Source: Deinococcus hopiensis KR-140 (GTDB taxonomy: Bacteria; Deinococcota; Deinococci; Deinococcales; Deinococcaceae). Taken from it: a stretch of DNA of 56,083 nt. Position 1 is the first letter of the stretch. The number at the start of each line of letters is the position of its first letter. This document shows, one piece after another, positions 17,435-26,260 of this stretch. Under the pieces are notes generated by a model. It was not told where the DNA came from and made no database searches. It saw only the letters and a list, made by a program, of their open reading frames with translations. A program made the translations under genes and the position numbers. Location of the stretch: contig CALPYF020000027.1 in assembly GCA_943327755.2 (NCBI GenBank), forward strand, positions 1 through 56,083. Direction: 5' to 3'.

Positions 17435-19459
17435 ATGACGCGCCTGCGGGGGACCGACGGACAGCGCCTCCCGACCGGTGACGCGCGCCTGAACGTGACC
17501 GGCTCGGGTGGGCGCAGTGACCTGACGACGCTGCTCACCGACCCGCACGCCCTGCGCGCGTTCACGCAGGCCCAGGGGGCCGCGCTGGACGCGGACATGC
17601 GCCGCGCGGAGACCGACGAGCGCCTCAGCGTCGACGCGCAGGGCACCCTCATCCGCGCGGTGCTGCTCCGGCAGGCGCTGCTGGTGGGGCTCGACGCGTA
17701 CTCGGCCGCGCCGGACACGGCATTCCTCGAACTGCTGGGCGACGTGAGTACGACCCTCGACCGCCTGGGACTGCCCGGCCTGACCCCTGCGCCGACCCCC
17801 ACGCTGACCTCCGCGAAGGTCGCGGCGGGCCTGGGGGAGCTGGAACGCGTTCCGCTCCTGCCGGACGAGGACCCGCACGCGGTCGGCCTGATTCTCGACC
17901 GCGCCGATCAGGCCGGCGTCCCCGTAGACGACGCGGTCCACGCGCGGCTGCGCTGGGCCGGGTACCGCGCGCCGCAGGTCACGCGCTCCCCCCTGAATCC
18001 GCTGCGCGCCGCCCTGACCCCGCCGGCCACCCGCGTCCCGGCCCGCATCCCGGCCGAGCAGGACCTGCGCCAGCTCGCGCAGAGCGCGCTCGAAGGCGAG
18101 CGGAACGCCGCGCTGCTGCTCCTGACCGTCAACGGCCGCGACCGGCTCGAGAATGCGCCCCTGATCGGCGTGCTGGACCTGACCCTGGTGCTGCTGCTCA
18201 CCCTGGAGCGGCACCACCGGGCGTGCGGCACGGACGGCGTGGTCACCCGGCGGCTGCGGCACTGGCACGCCGAACTGCACGCCCAGCTCGGCCAGCCGGA
18301 CCTGCCCCGCGCCAGACTGTTCCGGCGCCGCCCCCACACCGACCTGCCGGGCTGCACGCGGGACGCCCGGCGGCGCCTGCGGGCCCTGCGGGCCGCGCGG
18401 CAGGGCCCCCTCAGCCCCGGCGAGACGCTCAGCCGCCAGACGCTGTGGGCGTCCCTCGATCACCTCGACGCGCAGCTCACGCAGGGCCTGGACCCCGAGG
18501 CCGACCCGGACCTGAACGCCCACCTGATCCTCACCACGCTGCTCGCGCTGACGTCCGTCGCCCGCGCGCCCGGCATGAGTCTGCCGGTCCTCGTGGAGAC
18601 CGCCGTGCGCATCGCCGACCTCGACCCCCTCTGGGCGTGGCAGGCCACCCAGCCGCCCGAGACCGGGGACGGCCTCCTGCGCCACGAACTCGACCTCAGC
18701 GTGCAGGCCCTGACGGCCGCGTCCCACCTGAGCGGTACGCCACTCGACAGCCGCGCCCGCACCGCGCTGCGCCTCGCGGCCGGGCACCTGCTCGCCACCG
18801 TCCGCCGCGCCGGCCTGCGCCTGCCCGGCCAGGCGTTCCTCGAGACGTACCTCCAGCCGTTCGGGCCCCTGCAGGCCCTGCCGCTCAACCCCGACCGCCA
18901 GCAGCAGCTGCGCGCGGACCTCGCCCAGCTGCGCCGGGACGCCGCTGCCATGCAGGCCCCTGAGCCGCACCCCCGCCCGGACCGCGAGGCGGAGGTGGCC
19001 GCGCACGCGCCTGAACCTGAACCGGACGCGCCGCCCGTACCCGCCCAGGACCCAGCCCCCGACCTGACCGAGCCGCCGCACGTGCAGGCTGCGCGGGCCC
19101 TGCTCCGTGGCCGCCGCGTGGTCCTGCTGGGCGGCGTGCCCAGCCCCAGCCACCGCGCCGCCCTGACCCGCAGCCTGCACCTGCGCGAACTCGACTGGAT
19201 TGGCAGCGACGCGTACGCGCACGGCACGCACGCCCGCGCCCACGTCACCCCCGACACCGCCCTCGTGATTCTCGCCGTGCGCTGGATGGCCCACGCCCAC
19301 AACACCCTGCGGGACGTCGCGCAGGACCTGCAGGTGCCGTACGTGATGCATCCCGGCGGGCTCTCCCCGTCCAGCGTGGCGTGGCAGATCATGCATCAGG
19401 CCAGCCGGCAACTCGGCGCGCCGGGCGCGCCCCACGGCCCTCACGCGTCCGGCTCGTAA
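17435..19459 (+). CDS. DUF2325-domain protein
   Basis: About 674 aa. The first 520 residues are Leu/Ala/Arg-rich helices with no recognised domain. A Pro/Glu/Ala-rich linker follows. The last 110 residues match DUF2325: RVVLLGGVPSPSHRAAL, then ALVILAVRWMAHAH and a VPYVMHPGGLS end. DUF2325 domains resemble a Rossmann-like nucleotide-binding fold, but their function is unproven. ATG 17435 is chosen over ATG 17417 because GACACT ends 6 bp before it (leaderless pattern) and GAGGG lies about 11 bp upstream. Its 3' end overlaps the convergent 19441-19962 gene by 19 bases. Confidence 0.75.
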   Translation: MTRLRGTDGQRLPTGDARLNVTGSGGRSDLTTLLTDPHALRAFTQAQGAALDADMRRAETDERLSVDAQGTLIRAVLLRQALLVGLDAYSAAPDTAFLELLGDVSTTLDRLGLPGLTPAPTPTLTSAKVAAGLGELERVPLLPDEDPHAVGLILDRADQAGVPVDDAVHARLRWAGYRAPQVTRSPLNPLRAALTPPATRVPARIPAEQDLRQLAQSALEGERNAALLLLTVNGRDRLENAPLIGVLDLTLVLLLTLERHHRACGTDGVVTRRLRHWHAELHAQLGQPDLPRARLFRRRPHTDLPGCTRDARRRLRALRAARQGPLSPGETLSRQTLWASLDHLDAQLTQGLDPEADPDLNAHLILTTLLALTSVARAPGMSLPVLVETAVRIADLDPLWAWQATQPPETGDGLLRHELDLSVQALTAASHLSGTPLDSRARTALRLAAGHLLATVRRAGLRLPGQAFLETYLQPFGPLQALPLNPDRQQQLRADLAQLRRDAAAMQAPEPHPRPDREAEVAAHAPEPEPDAPPVPAQDPAPDLTEPPHVQAARALLRGRRVVLLGGVPSPSHRAALTRSLHLRELDWIGSDAYAHGTHARAHVTPDTALVILAVRWMAHAHNTLRDVAQDLQVPYVMHPGGLSPSSVAWQIMHQASRQLGAPGAPHGPHASGS

Positions 19460-19962
19460 CCCCACGCCAGGAGCTCCCCGGCCGTCGGCGTCCGCTCCTC
19501 CAGCCGCACCAGCTGCCCCGCGTGCCAGTGCGCGTGCACGAACAGGTCGTTCCCCGGCTCGATCCCCCACAGCTCGAAGGTCAGCGCCGGCCACAGGGAC
19601 GCCACCCGCCCCAGCCACGGGACTGGCGGCGCCCAAGCGGTCGCGAACGTCACTGTCAACGCCCCCGGCGCGGCCGTGACCGCCACGTCTGCCGCGTCCC
19701 GACTCGACCCCCAGTGCAGCGCCTGCCACGCCGCGGCGTCCAGCGGTCCGCTCGCCAGACGACTCGCCACCTGCCGCAGGGCGCCGGTGTCGCCCCGCGC
19801 CACCACGTCCGGTGGGACGGGAACCTGCGCAGCGAAACTCAGGTCCTGCGCGGCCACCTGCCCCCCGGCCCCCGGGTGCGCTCCCCGCTGCGCCGCACGC
19901 CACGCCCCCAGCGCGTCCTCCGCGCCCGTCACTACCAGTCGGTTCTGACACCAGTTCGTCAT
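19441..19962 (-). CDS. Api92/YubB-like ferredoxin-fold protein
   Basis: 173 aa. The N-terminal signature MTNWCQNRLVVTGAEDAL is characteristic of the Api92-like/YubB (DUF1281) family found on phages and plasmids. The C-terminal half (FATAWAPPVPWLGRVASLWP, then FELWGIEPGND) also fits the family, where a W-x-P-P-x-P-W segment is typical. Function is unknown; a ferredoxin-like fold is known for the family. ATG 19962 is chosen because AGGA lies about 5 bases upstream and the family starts M-x-N-W-C. Confidence 0.8.
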   Translation of the reverse strand: MTNWCQNRLVVTGAEDALGAWRAAQRGAHPGAGGQVAAQDLSFAAQVPVPPDVVARGDTGALRQVASRLASGPLDAAAWQALHWGSSRDAADVAVTAAPGALTVTFATAWAPPVPWLGRVASLWPALTFELWGIEPGNDLFVHAHWHAGQLVRLEERTPTAGELLAWGYEPDA

Positions 19963-20009
19963 CCTGTCCTCCACACGCACATACGGCCTTCCGGGGGGCG
20001 CGCGTTCCC

Positions 20010-20015
20010 TACACT
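20010..20015 (+). promoter_or_regulatory. -10 element for the leaderless gene at 20022
   Basis: TACACT ends 6 bp before GTG 20022, and no Shine-Dalgarno is present. Confidence 0.5.
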
Positions 20016-20021
20016 CCAGAC

Positions 20022-20564
20022 GTGATCCGCACCCACCTGCCGCTCCTCCTTGCCCTGACCGCCACGGCCGCCGCCGGCGGCACTGAACCCATCAGCCGCC
20101 AGCAGCCCCTCCACTGGGTGCCCGGCGTCGTCACGGTCACCAGTGGTCGCCTCGGCACGCAGCCCTTCACGGACACCATCACCCTCAAGGTCAACGGGCA
20201 GCGCGTTCAGGTGTACCTCACCACCGGCAATCACAGTGACGACCCGAATCTCTCAGTCATCAACACCCTCATGGCCTGGGTGACCACCCCCACCGCCACC
20301 CCTGCTCAGAAACAGGCACTCACCGAGGTCGCCCGCGCCTACCTGCGCGGCTGCAACGTCCAGGTCACGCCTGCGCAACTCGCCCTGCTGAACACCCTCG
20401 ACCGCTGGGAGGACGGCGGCTGGCGCGAGAAGATTCTGGGAGGCGTCACGGTCGGCTGGGCAGACGGCAACGGCTTCGGATTCGGGGACGGCGGCGTGCG
20501 CAGTAAGCCCCGTACCGGACTGAGCCTCCAGTGGCCCGCCCAGACCAGCCGCTGCCAGTTCTGA
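20022..20564 (+). CDS. Small secreted protein, function unknown
   Basis: 180 aa. Signal peptide MIRTHLPLLLALTATAAAGG (GTG start). The mature part contains beta segments (TITLKVNGQRVQVYLTTGNH), a helical part with one Cys (AYLRGCNVQVTPAQLALL) and a Gly-rich tail (GNGFGFGDGG) ending in a second Cys (SRCQF), so one disulphide is possible. No family is recognised. It is divergent from the Api92-like gene by about 60 bases. Confidence 0.7.
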   Translation: MIRTHLPLLLALTATAAAGGTEPISRQQPLHWVPGVVTVTSGRLGTQPFTDTITLKVNGQRVQVYLTTGNHSDDPNLSVINTLMAWVTTPTATPAQKQALTEVARAYLRGCNVQVTPAQLALLNTLDRWEDGGWREKILGGVTVGWADGNGFGFGDGGVRSKPRTGLSLQWPAQTSRCQF

Positions 20565-20759
20565 CCACGGGCTTCAGGGGTCGTGGGGATGATCCTCGGT
20601 GGTGTTGAACCGTGCCGACCCGACGACGCAGCCTGCGTGGTCGCCGGAGAGCCGCAGAGGGGACCGGCCGGACGCTGGGACCTCTTCTGACCGAACGCGA
20701 ACGCCGCGCGTCCCCACCGGGCGCGCTGACCTGAGCGAACGTTGCGGCCCGCCAGTGCG

Positions 20760-20765
20760 TAGGCT
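20760..20765 (+). promoter_or_regulatory. -10 element for the leaderless gene at 20772
   Basis: TAGGCT ends 6 bp before GTG 20772, the same hexamer and spacing as before GTG 22036. Confidence 0.5.
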
Positions 20766-20771
20766 GCTCGG

Positions 20772-21557
20772 GTGACCCTGCGCGTGCCTTCACACCCGGC
20801 CCTGCCGCCCACGCTGCGGTGGTGGGCGGCCTGGGCGTTCCCCGTGGCGACCCGTGAAGGCCGCCGGGGCGTCGCGCTGGGCGCCCTCGCGCTCGTGACG
20901 CTCCTGCCGGGATGGGTGATGAACCTCGGGTACCGCTGGGAGGTCGCCACGCGGCTCTACCACGGTAAAACGCCCGTCTTCACGCCGTTCCGCTGGTCCC
21001 GCCGGACCTGGACGCTGGGACTGACCGTATGGGGCGTGATCACCCTCAGCCTGAGTCCGGGCGCCGCCGCCGCCCTGATCGCCTGGGGCGCTGCGCGGCT
21101 GCACTGGACCGGACTGGCCACCGCCGCGTGGACGGCTGCACTGGCCCTCCTGCTGGGAGCGTTCCTGCTGGTGCCGGCCGGCATGACCCGCCTGGGCTGC
21201 GAGGGCGACCGGACGGTCCTGACGGCCCCCTGGCGGCTGTGGCCCGTGGTGCGCGCCCGACTGGCGGCGTATGTCTGGGCGTGGTGCGTGACCGGCAGTG
21301 CCGTCCTGGTGTCACTGGGCGTCCCCGCTCTGATGGCCGCCGGGTGGGGGGCGCCGGTCGGCGACTGGGTGCGCGGCGGCTGGCCGGTAACGGTCACGCG
21401 GTGGCCGACGGCACCGGGGGAGGTTCTGCTGGCGGTCGTGACCCTGGCGCTGTTTTTCGTGTTGAGTGTGTGGGCGTGGCAGGTCGCGGGCTACGCGTTC
21501 ACCGTGGCGCTGTACGGCGGTCGACTGCACGCTCCTCGGCGTGCCACTGAACGCTGA
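20772..21557 (+). CDS. Polytopic membrane protein, DUF4013-like
   Basis: 261 aa from GTG 20772. It has about five hydrophobic segments, including VALGALALVTLLPGWVMNL (about 34-52), TLGLTVWGVITLSLSPGAAA, WTAALALLLGAFLLVPAG, VLVSLGVPALMAAG and VLLAVVTLALFFVLSVWAWQ near the C-terminus. The soluble loop YRWEVATRLYHGKTPVFTPF, just after the first segment, resembles DUF4013-type proteins (WR-x-x-x-x-LYxGxxP). Function unknown. Confidence 0.7.
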   Translation: MTLRVPSHPALPPTLRWWAAWAFPVATREGRRGVALGALALVTLLPGWVMNLGYRWEVATRLYHGKTPVFTPFRWSRRTWTLGLTVWGVITLSLSPGAAAALIAWGAARLHWTGLATAAWTAALALLLGAFLLVPAGMTRLGCEGDRTVLTAPWRLWPVVRARLAAYVWAWCVTGSAVLVSLGVPALMAAGWGAPVGDWVRGGWPVTVTRWPTAPGEVLLAVVTLALFFVLSVWAWQVAGYAFTVALYGGRLHAPRRATER

Positions 21558-21688
21558 GCGGACGGGCGCGCCTGCCGAGGGGACACGCTGGGACCGTGGC
21601 CGGTTCCAGGGCCGGAGGTTGAGGTGCGGTGGGCACAGGGCGTGCTGATCGGCGCGTCCCCCCGCTCAGGCGGAGCGGCGGACGGCGT

Positions 21689-21853
21689 TCAGCCTCCGCC
21701 GCTTCCGGTGTCGGGTTTGTCGCCTGCCAAGAGGGGCCCGGCAGTGATCACGGGCGAAGCGGCCCGCGCCGCATCGGTGACCCCGGTGGGCGGCGGGGCA
21801 GTGACGGGGCGCAGCAGGGTGGTCAGGAGCAGGGTGATCAGGGTCAGGAACAT
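21689..21853 (-). CDS. 54-aa peptide with N-terminal membrane segment
   Basis: ATG 21853 is preceded by GGAGG with 5-nt spacing. The product starts MFLTLITLLLTTLLRPVTAP, one hydrophobic helix or uncleaved signal, and continues with a Pro/Ala/Gly-rich tail ending DTGSGGG. The length, the good ribosome-binding site and the hydrophobic N-terminus support a genuine small membrane or secreted peptide. It lies alone in a 480-base gap between a membrane-protein gene and the MerR-type gene. No homologue is recognised. Confidence 0.5.
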   Translation of the reverse strand: MFLTLITLLLTTLLRPVTAPPPTGVTDAARAASPVITAGPLLAGDKPDTGSGGG

Positions 21854-22023
21854 CGGGGCCTCCACGTCCCGGCGCGGGGGTATGTGTCGCCGGGCGGGGT
21901 AGGGGTACTGTCCGGCGCGGCCGTGTCACGCCCTGACGCGGCGCGTGGGGCTTTCGCGGTGTCACGCAGTGGCGCGGCAGGGCGGTCTCCTGAGTGTTTT
22001 GCTGTCAATGGGGATTGTCAGGG

Positions 22024-22029
22024 TAGGCT
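22024..22029 (+). promoter_or_regulatory. -10 element for the MerR-type gene at 22036
   Basis: TAGGCT ends 6 bp before GTG 22036. A CTGTCA-like -35 lies about 16 bp upstream (22002-22007). Confidence 0.5.
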
Positions 22030-22035
22030 GGGGGC

Positions 22036-22791
22036 GTGCTGGGAATTGATGAGCGGTGGAGTGGCGGCATCGACGCGCTGGTGACCGAGGCGAACCGGCT
22101 GCTGGCGCAGCTGCTGCCCGGGGACCGCGCTGCGCGCCTGAAAGACGAGATGAATCCGCGCCTGGTGCGGCACTACACGACGGTCGGCCTGCTGCCCGCG
22201 CCCACCCGGGAAGGCCGGGAGGCCCGGTACGGGCGCGGGCATCTGCTGGGCCTGCTGGCCCTGCGCCGCCTGATGGCCGACGGGCTGAGCGGCAAGGCCC
22301 TGGTCGGCGCCCTGATCGGGCGCAGCGAGCAGGAGCTGGCGGATCTCGCCCGGACGGGCGTCACCGGGGAGGATCCCTCGGCCCCGCCCGAGCGGCTGTT
22401 CGAGTCACTGGCCGCCGGTCCGGGCGTGCTCCTGTCGGGCAACGTGAAGCTGCCGGCCAACCCTGCCCTGGCGTACCTGGACGGCCTGCGCCGCCCTGGG
22501 GGCAAGGCCGTGCGCGCCGTGCCGGAATCGCCGGCCGGGTGGGTGGGCGCCGCACCGAGTCCGGCGCCGATGAGTCCGGCGCCGCCCCGTGAAGTCCGGA
22601 AGGGCTTTCTTCCACGTGACTCCGATCAGGCTGGGGCCGCGCAGCCGGGGGAGGTGTGGCGGCGGGTGACGCTCGCGCCGGGATTGGAGGTGCACGTGTC
22701 GGGGGCGTTCCGTGTGCCGCGCGGGGAGGCCCGCTGGGATGAGCTCCTGCGGCGGCTGCGCGAGGCGCTGGACACCACGCCTCGGCAGTAG
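22036..22791 (+). CDS. MerR-type transcriptional regulator with long C-terminal domain
   Basis: 251 aa from a leaderless GTG. Residues 39-90 form a MerR winged helix (MNPRLVRHYTTVGLLPAP, then EARYGRGHLLGLLALRRLM and GLSGKAL). The C-terminal half has a Pro-rich linker and a small domain (EVWRRVTLAPGLEVHVSGAF). Unlike metal MerR proteins there is no Cys-based effector site and only a very short coiled coil. Its end is about 320 bases upstream of the VWA gene, whose promoter carries a palindrome between -35 and -10, the place where MerR proteins bind. It is therefore a candidate regulator of that gene (inference). Confidence 0.8.
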   Translation: MLGIDERWSGGIDALVTEANRLLAQLLPGDRAARLKDEMNPRLVRHYTTVGLLPAPTREGREARYGRGHLLGLLALRRLMADGLSGKALVGALIGRSEQELADLARTGVTGEDPSAPPERLFESLAAGPGVLLSGNVKLPANPALAYLDGLRRPGGKAVRAVPESPAGWVGAAPSPAPMSPAPPREVRKGFLPRDSDQAGAAQPGEVWRRVTLAPGLEVHVSGAFRVPRGEARWDELLRRLREALDTTPRQ

Positions 22792-23037
22792 AGGATCAGG
22801 CTCTAGCGGTTCAGGGCTGAGTGTGGTGACTGCGGGCAGAGCGTCGTGTGAAGCGGCATACACCCGGTGGGGTCCTGTGCCTGGGAGCGCCAGCTCAGGG
22901 CCGGTCAGGTAGGTACAGCGCGTGATCTCCAGCGGGCCACGTCATTGGTTGTCGTGGACTCGTGGAACCCTGGTGATGTTCGGGCTCACCCAGCTCCGGA
23001 CAGCCGAGCCCTTCCCAAAATAAAACAATCAATGTTG

Positions 23038-23065
23038 TTGACAATTTGAATTGTTGATGTAGAGT
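23038..23065 (+). promoter_or_regulatory. AT-rich promoter of the VWA gene
   Basis: TTGACA (23038-23043), a 16-bp spacer and TAGAGT (23060-23065) lie in an unusually AT-rich block (about 23015-23060). A perfect 6-2-6 palindrome, ACAATT-TG-AATTGT (23041-23054), fills the spacer. A second inverted pair, AACAA/TTGTT, lies at 23024-23039. The layout suggests a repressor or MerR-type activator site. Confidence 0.65.
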
Positions 23066-23113
23066 GAGGCGTCCACCCCACTCCGCCCCCGCGCTCCCCA
23101 CCCGAGGCTCCCC

Positions 23114-24334
23114 ATGCACATCAAACTGCGCCCCCTGATCCCCACCCTCACCGCCGGACAGGACACCGACCTCGTCATCCACGCCCGCCTCACGCCCCCC
23201 ACCCAGGCGGCCCGCACCCAGACCCCACCGCGCCTCAACCTCGCCCTGGTCCTCGACCGCAGCGGCAGCATGAGCGGCCAGCCCCTGCACATGGCCCGCC
23301 TCGCCGCGCAGACCGCCATCCGGCAACTGTGCACCCAAGACCTCGTCAGCCTCGTCACCTTCGACGACACCGTCACCACCGTCATCCCCCCACAGGCCGC
23401 CACCGACCCCGCAGCGCTGTGCGCCCTGGTCGACACGGTCACCTGCGGCGGCTCCACCGCCCTGCACGCCGGCTGGCTCGAAGGGGCCACCCTCTGCGCC
23501 CAGCACCTCGACCCGGCCGCCCTCAACCGCGTGCTGCTCCTGAGCGACGGCGGCGCCAACGTCGGCGAGACCAACCCCGGCGTCATCGCCAACCACGTCC
23601 GCGGCCTCACCGCGCTCGGCGTCAGCACCAGCACCATCGGCCTGGGCGAACACTACGACGATCAGATCATGCAGGCCATCGCCGACGCCGGCGACGGCAA
23701 CTTCGAGCACATCGAGAACCCCGCCGACCTGCCCCGCTACTTCGAGCAGGAACTCCAGGGCCTGAGCCGCACGAGCGGCCACACCGTCTCACTGGGCATC
23801 GAACCCAACCCGGCCCTCGGCAGCCGCCGCCACGAACTCCTGAACGACCTGCCCCGCACCGACACCGGCCGCGCGAAACTCCCCAACCTCATCCAGGGCC
23901 GCCCGACCGACCTGATCTTCACCGTGCACGTCCCCGCCCAGCACCTGGCGAACGATCTCGGCGTCACCCGCATCCGGCTCGCCTGGACCGACCGCGCCGG
24001 ACAGCGGCACGTCCAGCGCGCCCAGCTGAACCTCCCTGTCCAGCCCGCCGGGTCCCCCGAACCCGCCGAGAATGCCGACGTGCGCCTCCTGACCGAACGC
24101 CTGCGCGCCGCCCGCGTCCGCGAGGAGGCCGTCGCGTACGCCGTTGCCGGCTCGCCCATCATGTCCCGCGAACGCCTCAGCCGCGAGGTGCGCCGCCTGC
24201 ACAACCTCGGCATCCACGGCCTACAGGGCGAGATCAGCGCCCTGGCCGCCCTCGACGAGGACTTCGCGCAGAACGCCCAGCTCGCCCAGAAACGTGCCCG
24301 CAGCCAGTCCTACAACACCCGGCGCAGCAAGTAA
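23114..24334 (+). CDS. VWA-domain protein
   Basis: 406 aa, no signal peptide. The VWA domain covers about residues 35-230 with an intact MIDAS: DRSGSMSG (DxSxS), the Thr of GGSTALHAG, and LLLSDGGANVG. A beta-rich C-terminal domain follows (DLIFTVHVPAQHL, TRIRLAWTDRAG), then a helical tail (GIHGLQGEISALAALDEDF) ending in a basic stretch. This is the arrangement of cytosolic VWA proteins that act as metal-dependent assembly scaffolds. GAGG 7 bases before ATG serves as ribosome-binding site. It lies near the Ter region and may be one of its VWA partners (TerY-like), but no TerY-specific feature is seen. Confidence 0.85.
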   Translation: MHIKLRPLIPTLTAGQDTDLVIHARLTPPTQAARTQTPPRLNLALVLDRSGSMSGQPLHMARLAAQTAIRQLCTQDLVSLVTFDDTVTTVIPPQAATDPAALCALVDTVTCGGSTALHAGWLEGATLCAQHLDPAALNRVLLLSDGGANVGETNPGVIANHVRGLTALGVSTSTIGLGEHYDDQIMQAIADAGDGNFEHIENPADLPRYFEQELQGLSRTSGHTVSLGIEPNPALGSRRHELLNDLPRTDTGRAKLPNLIQGRPTDLIFTVHVPAQHLANDLGVTRIRLAWTDRAGQRHVQRAQLNLPVQPAGSPEPAENADVRLLTERLRAARVREEAVAYAVAGSPIMSRERLSREVRRLHNLGIHGLQGEISALAALDEDFAQNAQLAQKRARSQSYNTRRSK

Positions 24335-24345
24335 CCTACAGCAGA

Positions 24346-24377
24346 CACCTCCCCCAGCCATCACGGTGGGGGAGGTG
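24346..24377 (+). terminator. Terminator hairpin after the VWA gene
   Basis: A perfect 11-bp stem, CACCTCCCCCA (24346-24356) with TGGGGGAGGTG (24367-24377), starting about a dozen bases past the stop. Little T-tract. Confidence 0.65.
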
Positions 24378-24680
24378 CGTTGCTGGGCTGACCGTTCAGC
24401 CTGGGGGCCGCGCGCCGGAGTGACCGGGTCCGGAAGTGCCCTGCGTCCAGGATTTGATCGAGCCTTGAGCGGTGAACGTTGAGCGTTCAGGGAAAGAGGC
24501 TTGAGGAACGTGAATCCTGCGACCTGAACCGTCAGGCTTGAGTCTTCAGCGGCGTGTCCCCCGCAGATGCGCGGGGGGGCCGCGCAGGAGACATCCAGGT
24601 TCGGAAGTCAGGAATTGGCCACATGACCCTGTGGCCGGGGCGGTCACGGCGCGCGCGTTCGAACGGCCAGCCCCGGGCCT
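24378..24680. other. Gene-free stretch with short inverted repeats
   Basis: No credible ORF. GAACG/CGTTC (around 24474-24488) and a G/C hairpin of CCCCCGC with GCGGGGG-like sequence (around 24560-24580) are visible. Confidence 0.35.
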
Positions 24681-25307
24681 TCAGGGCACCTCGATCACCG
24701 TCACGGCGTTGCTGACACTCAGCGCCTGATCCACCTCCGCGAGGAACGCGTCCACCTGGTCCGACAGCCGGTCGATGTCCGCCTGGGCGTCCAGCGGGTC
24801 GAGCAGCCGCGCGGCGTTGCGGTCCATGAACGAGCGGTGCAGCGCCTCGTACTCCGCGCCGCGAGCGCCTTCCTTCCCGAGCAGTGCCTGCGCCTGCTGG
24901 TCGAGGCGGTCCTCGGCACGTTCGTTCGTGACCTCGACCTGCCGCCGCGCGCCGGCGAGGTCACTGCGCAGCCGCGCGATCAGGCGCTGATCGAACGCGA
25001 CGCTGGCCTTGCGTTCGATGGCCGCCGCGACCGTGTACACCTGACCGGCGACGTCCACGGTCGTGCGGGCGTTGCTGGCCACGACCGCCGCCTTGATGGC
25101 CGAGCGGCGGCGCAGGAGGTCGGCGACACTCTGCCGCCGGGCGAGCACCCGGTCGCTGAACTCCGCGGCGCTGCGGGCCTCACGGGGCGGCGCGCCCCCC
25201 ACGGTGAACGTCACGAAGGTGGTCTCGTCGATGAGTTTGGTGGCGCGCTTCTCGAGGAGTTTGAGTTCGCTCAGGGCGCGGGTGATCGTCATGCGTTCAG
25301 TGGACAC
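24681..25307 (-). CDS. Coiled-coil protein of unknown function
   Basis: 208 aa from GTG 25307, which has GGAGG 7 bases upstream. ATG 25292 (MTITRALSELKLLEKRATKL) is an alternative start. Almost entirely helical: a basic N-terminal helix, a short beta part (TFVTFTVGG), a central helix pair rich in R/A (SVADLLRRRSAIKAAVVASN) and an acidic C-terminal helix (ADIDRLSDQVDAFLAEVDQA). Similar proteins are known to me only as hypothetical phage or chromosomal proteins. The open frame continues far upstream, but that extension overlaps the divergent gene and is not protein-like. Confidence 0.7.
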   Translation of the reverse strand: MSTERMTITRALSELKLLEKRATKLIDETTFVTFTVGGAPPREARSAAEFSDRVLARRQSVADLLRRRSAIKAAVVASNARTTVDVAGQVYTVAAAIERKASVAFDQRLIARLRSDLAGARRQVEVTNERAEDRLDQQAQALLGKEGARGAEYEALHRSFMDRNAARLLDPLDAQADIDRLSDQVDAFLAEVDQALSVSNAVTVIEVP

Positions 25308-25466
25308 GGCTGGACCTCCGGGTCGATCGAGGGAACTCGGGACGGGGCGGCAGGGGAGAGCGTGACGGCGCGGGAAGACGAACCCTACCGGGCGCGCGGG
25401 CCAGCTGTCAAGCGCGTCAGTACCTGACGTGCCGCCGTGTTCATCTGAAGCCCACTGGAGGGATCC

Positions 25467-26111
25467 ATGTTGCCCGGACCGCCTGTCTTGATTGCCTGTA
25501 CGCACTGCGCCGCTCCAGCCCACTACCGGACATTTCTGTCCTGGAACACCTTCGGTATGACGGCGTGGACTGACGGGGTGAATCTCGCCCCCATGACTCC
25601 CATCTTCACCTGGATCACCCGCTGCGCCACCTGCGGGAAGTATTACTGGCTTGAAGATGCCCAGGGAGTCCCGTTGGAGCTTGAGCGTTCCTTCCCGCCA
25701 GAGGTCCGTCCCCTCAGCGCCGATGAGTACCTGGCTGCCATCGACGCTGGGCTGGCGGACGGCCCCCGCGAGTTCGAGCTGAAAGTCTGGGCGTGGCAGC
25801 GGTACAACGACGCGTACCGTGACCGACCGCTCGGAACCTGCGCCCCGCCGGTCACGGGCCGCTACCGCGACCTGATCGAGGAGCTCCGGGACTTCACGCC
25901 GGTCACGGTCAACGATCACCTGTTCCGGGCGGAACTCACCCGCGCCCTGGGGCTATTTTCAGACGCGGCGAAGCTGCTGATGGAGATCACCGGTGAGCGC
26001 AGTGCACCCTACCTGCCTGTGATGTGGGCCCGGTGCGCCGCGCACGATCCTGGCGTGGCGCTGGTGTCGGGTGGGCGTCACCCGGTCTGGCAGGACCACG
26101 ACGACCGGTGA
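25467..26111 (+). CDS. Protein with two CxxC pairs (zinc-ribbon-like)
   Basis: 214 aa; GGAGG lies 5 bases before the ATG. CTHC (11-14) and CATC (53-56) form a likely zinc ribbon with aromatic surroundings (FTWITRC, GKYYWLED). The rest is helical (ADEYLAAIDAG, FELKVWAWQRYNDAY, DLIEELRDF) and ends in TPR-like helices (FRAELTRALGLFSDAAKLLM). No family name is recognised. It may bind protein or nucleic acid. It is transcribed away from the coiled-coil gene and separated from the motor operon by a hairpin. Confidence 0.7.
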   Translation: MLPGPPVLIACTHCAAPAHYRTFLSWNTFGMTAWTDGVNLAPMTPIFTWITRCATCGKYYWLEDAQGVPLELERSFPPEVRPLSADEYLAAIDAGLADGPREFELKVWAWQRYNDAYRDRPLGTCAPPVTGRYRDLIEELRDFTPVTVNDHLFRAELTRALGLFSDAAKLLMEITGERSAPYLPVMWARCAAHDPGVALVSGGRHPVWQDHDDR

Positions 26112-26148
26112 TTCTCCCCCTTCTGAACCGATTGAGACATTTTCGACA

Positions 26149-26170
26149 GGGTGGGGGTGCTGCCCCCCCT
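26149..26170 (+). terminator. G/C hairpin after the CxxC protein gene
   Basis: A GGGTGGGGG run, a TGCTG loop and a CCCCCC(C)T run form a strong stem between the 26111 stop and the motor operon. No T-tract. Confidence 0.45.
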
Positions 26171-26260
26171 GAGGCGCCACATGTGCGCCTGATCGGGACT
26201 GGACACCTGCCTATGATGACGCGCAGCACACTTCGGCCCACTTCATGAGGATCCGCTGAG

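Noticed and set aside
17339..19951. 870-codon open frame on the minus strand
   Set aside because: It is Arg/Gly/Val-rich without domains and overlaps the DUF2325 gene and the Api92-like gene, both of which have recognisable signatures.
25308..25919. Upstream extension of the coiled-coil gene
   Set aside because: It overlaps the divergent CxxC-protein gene, its residues are not protein-like, and a good GGAGG site supports GTG 25307.
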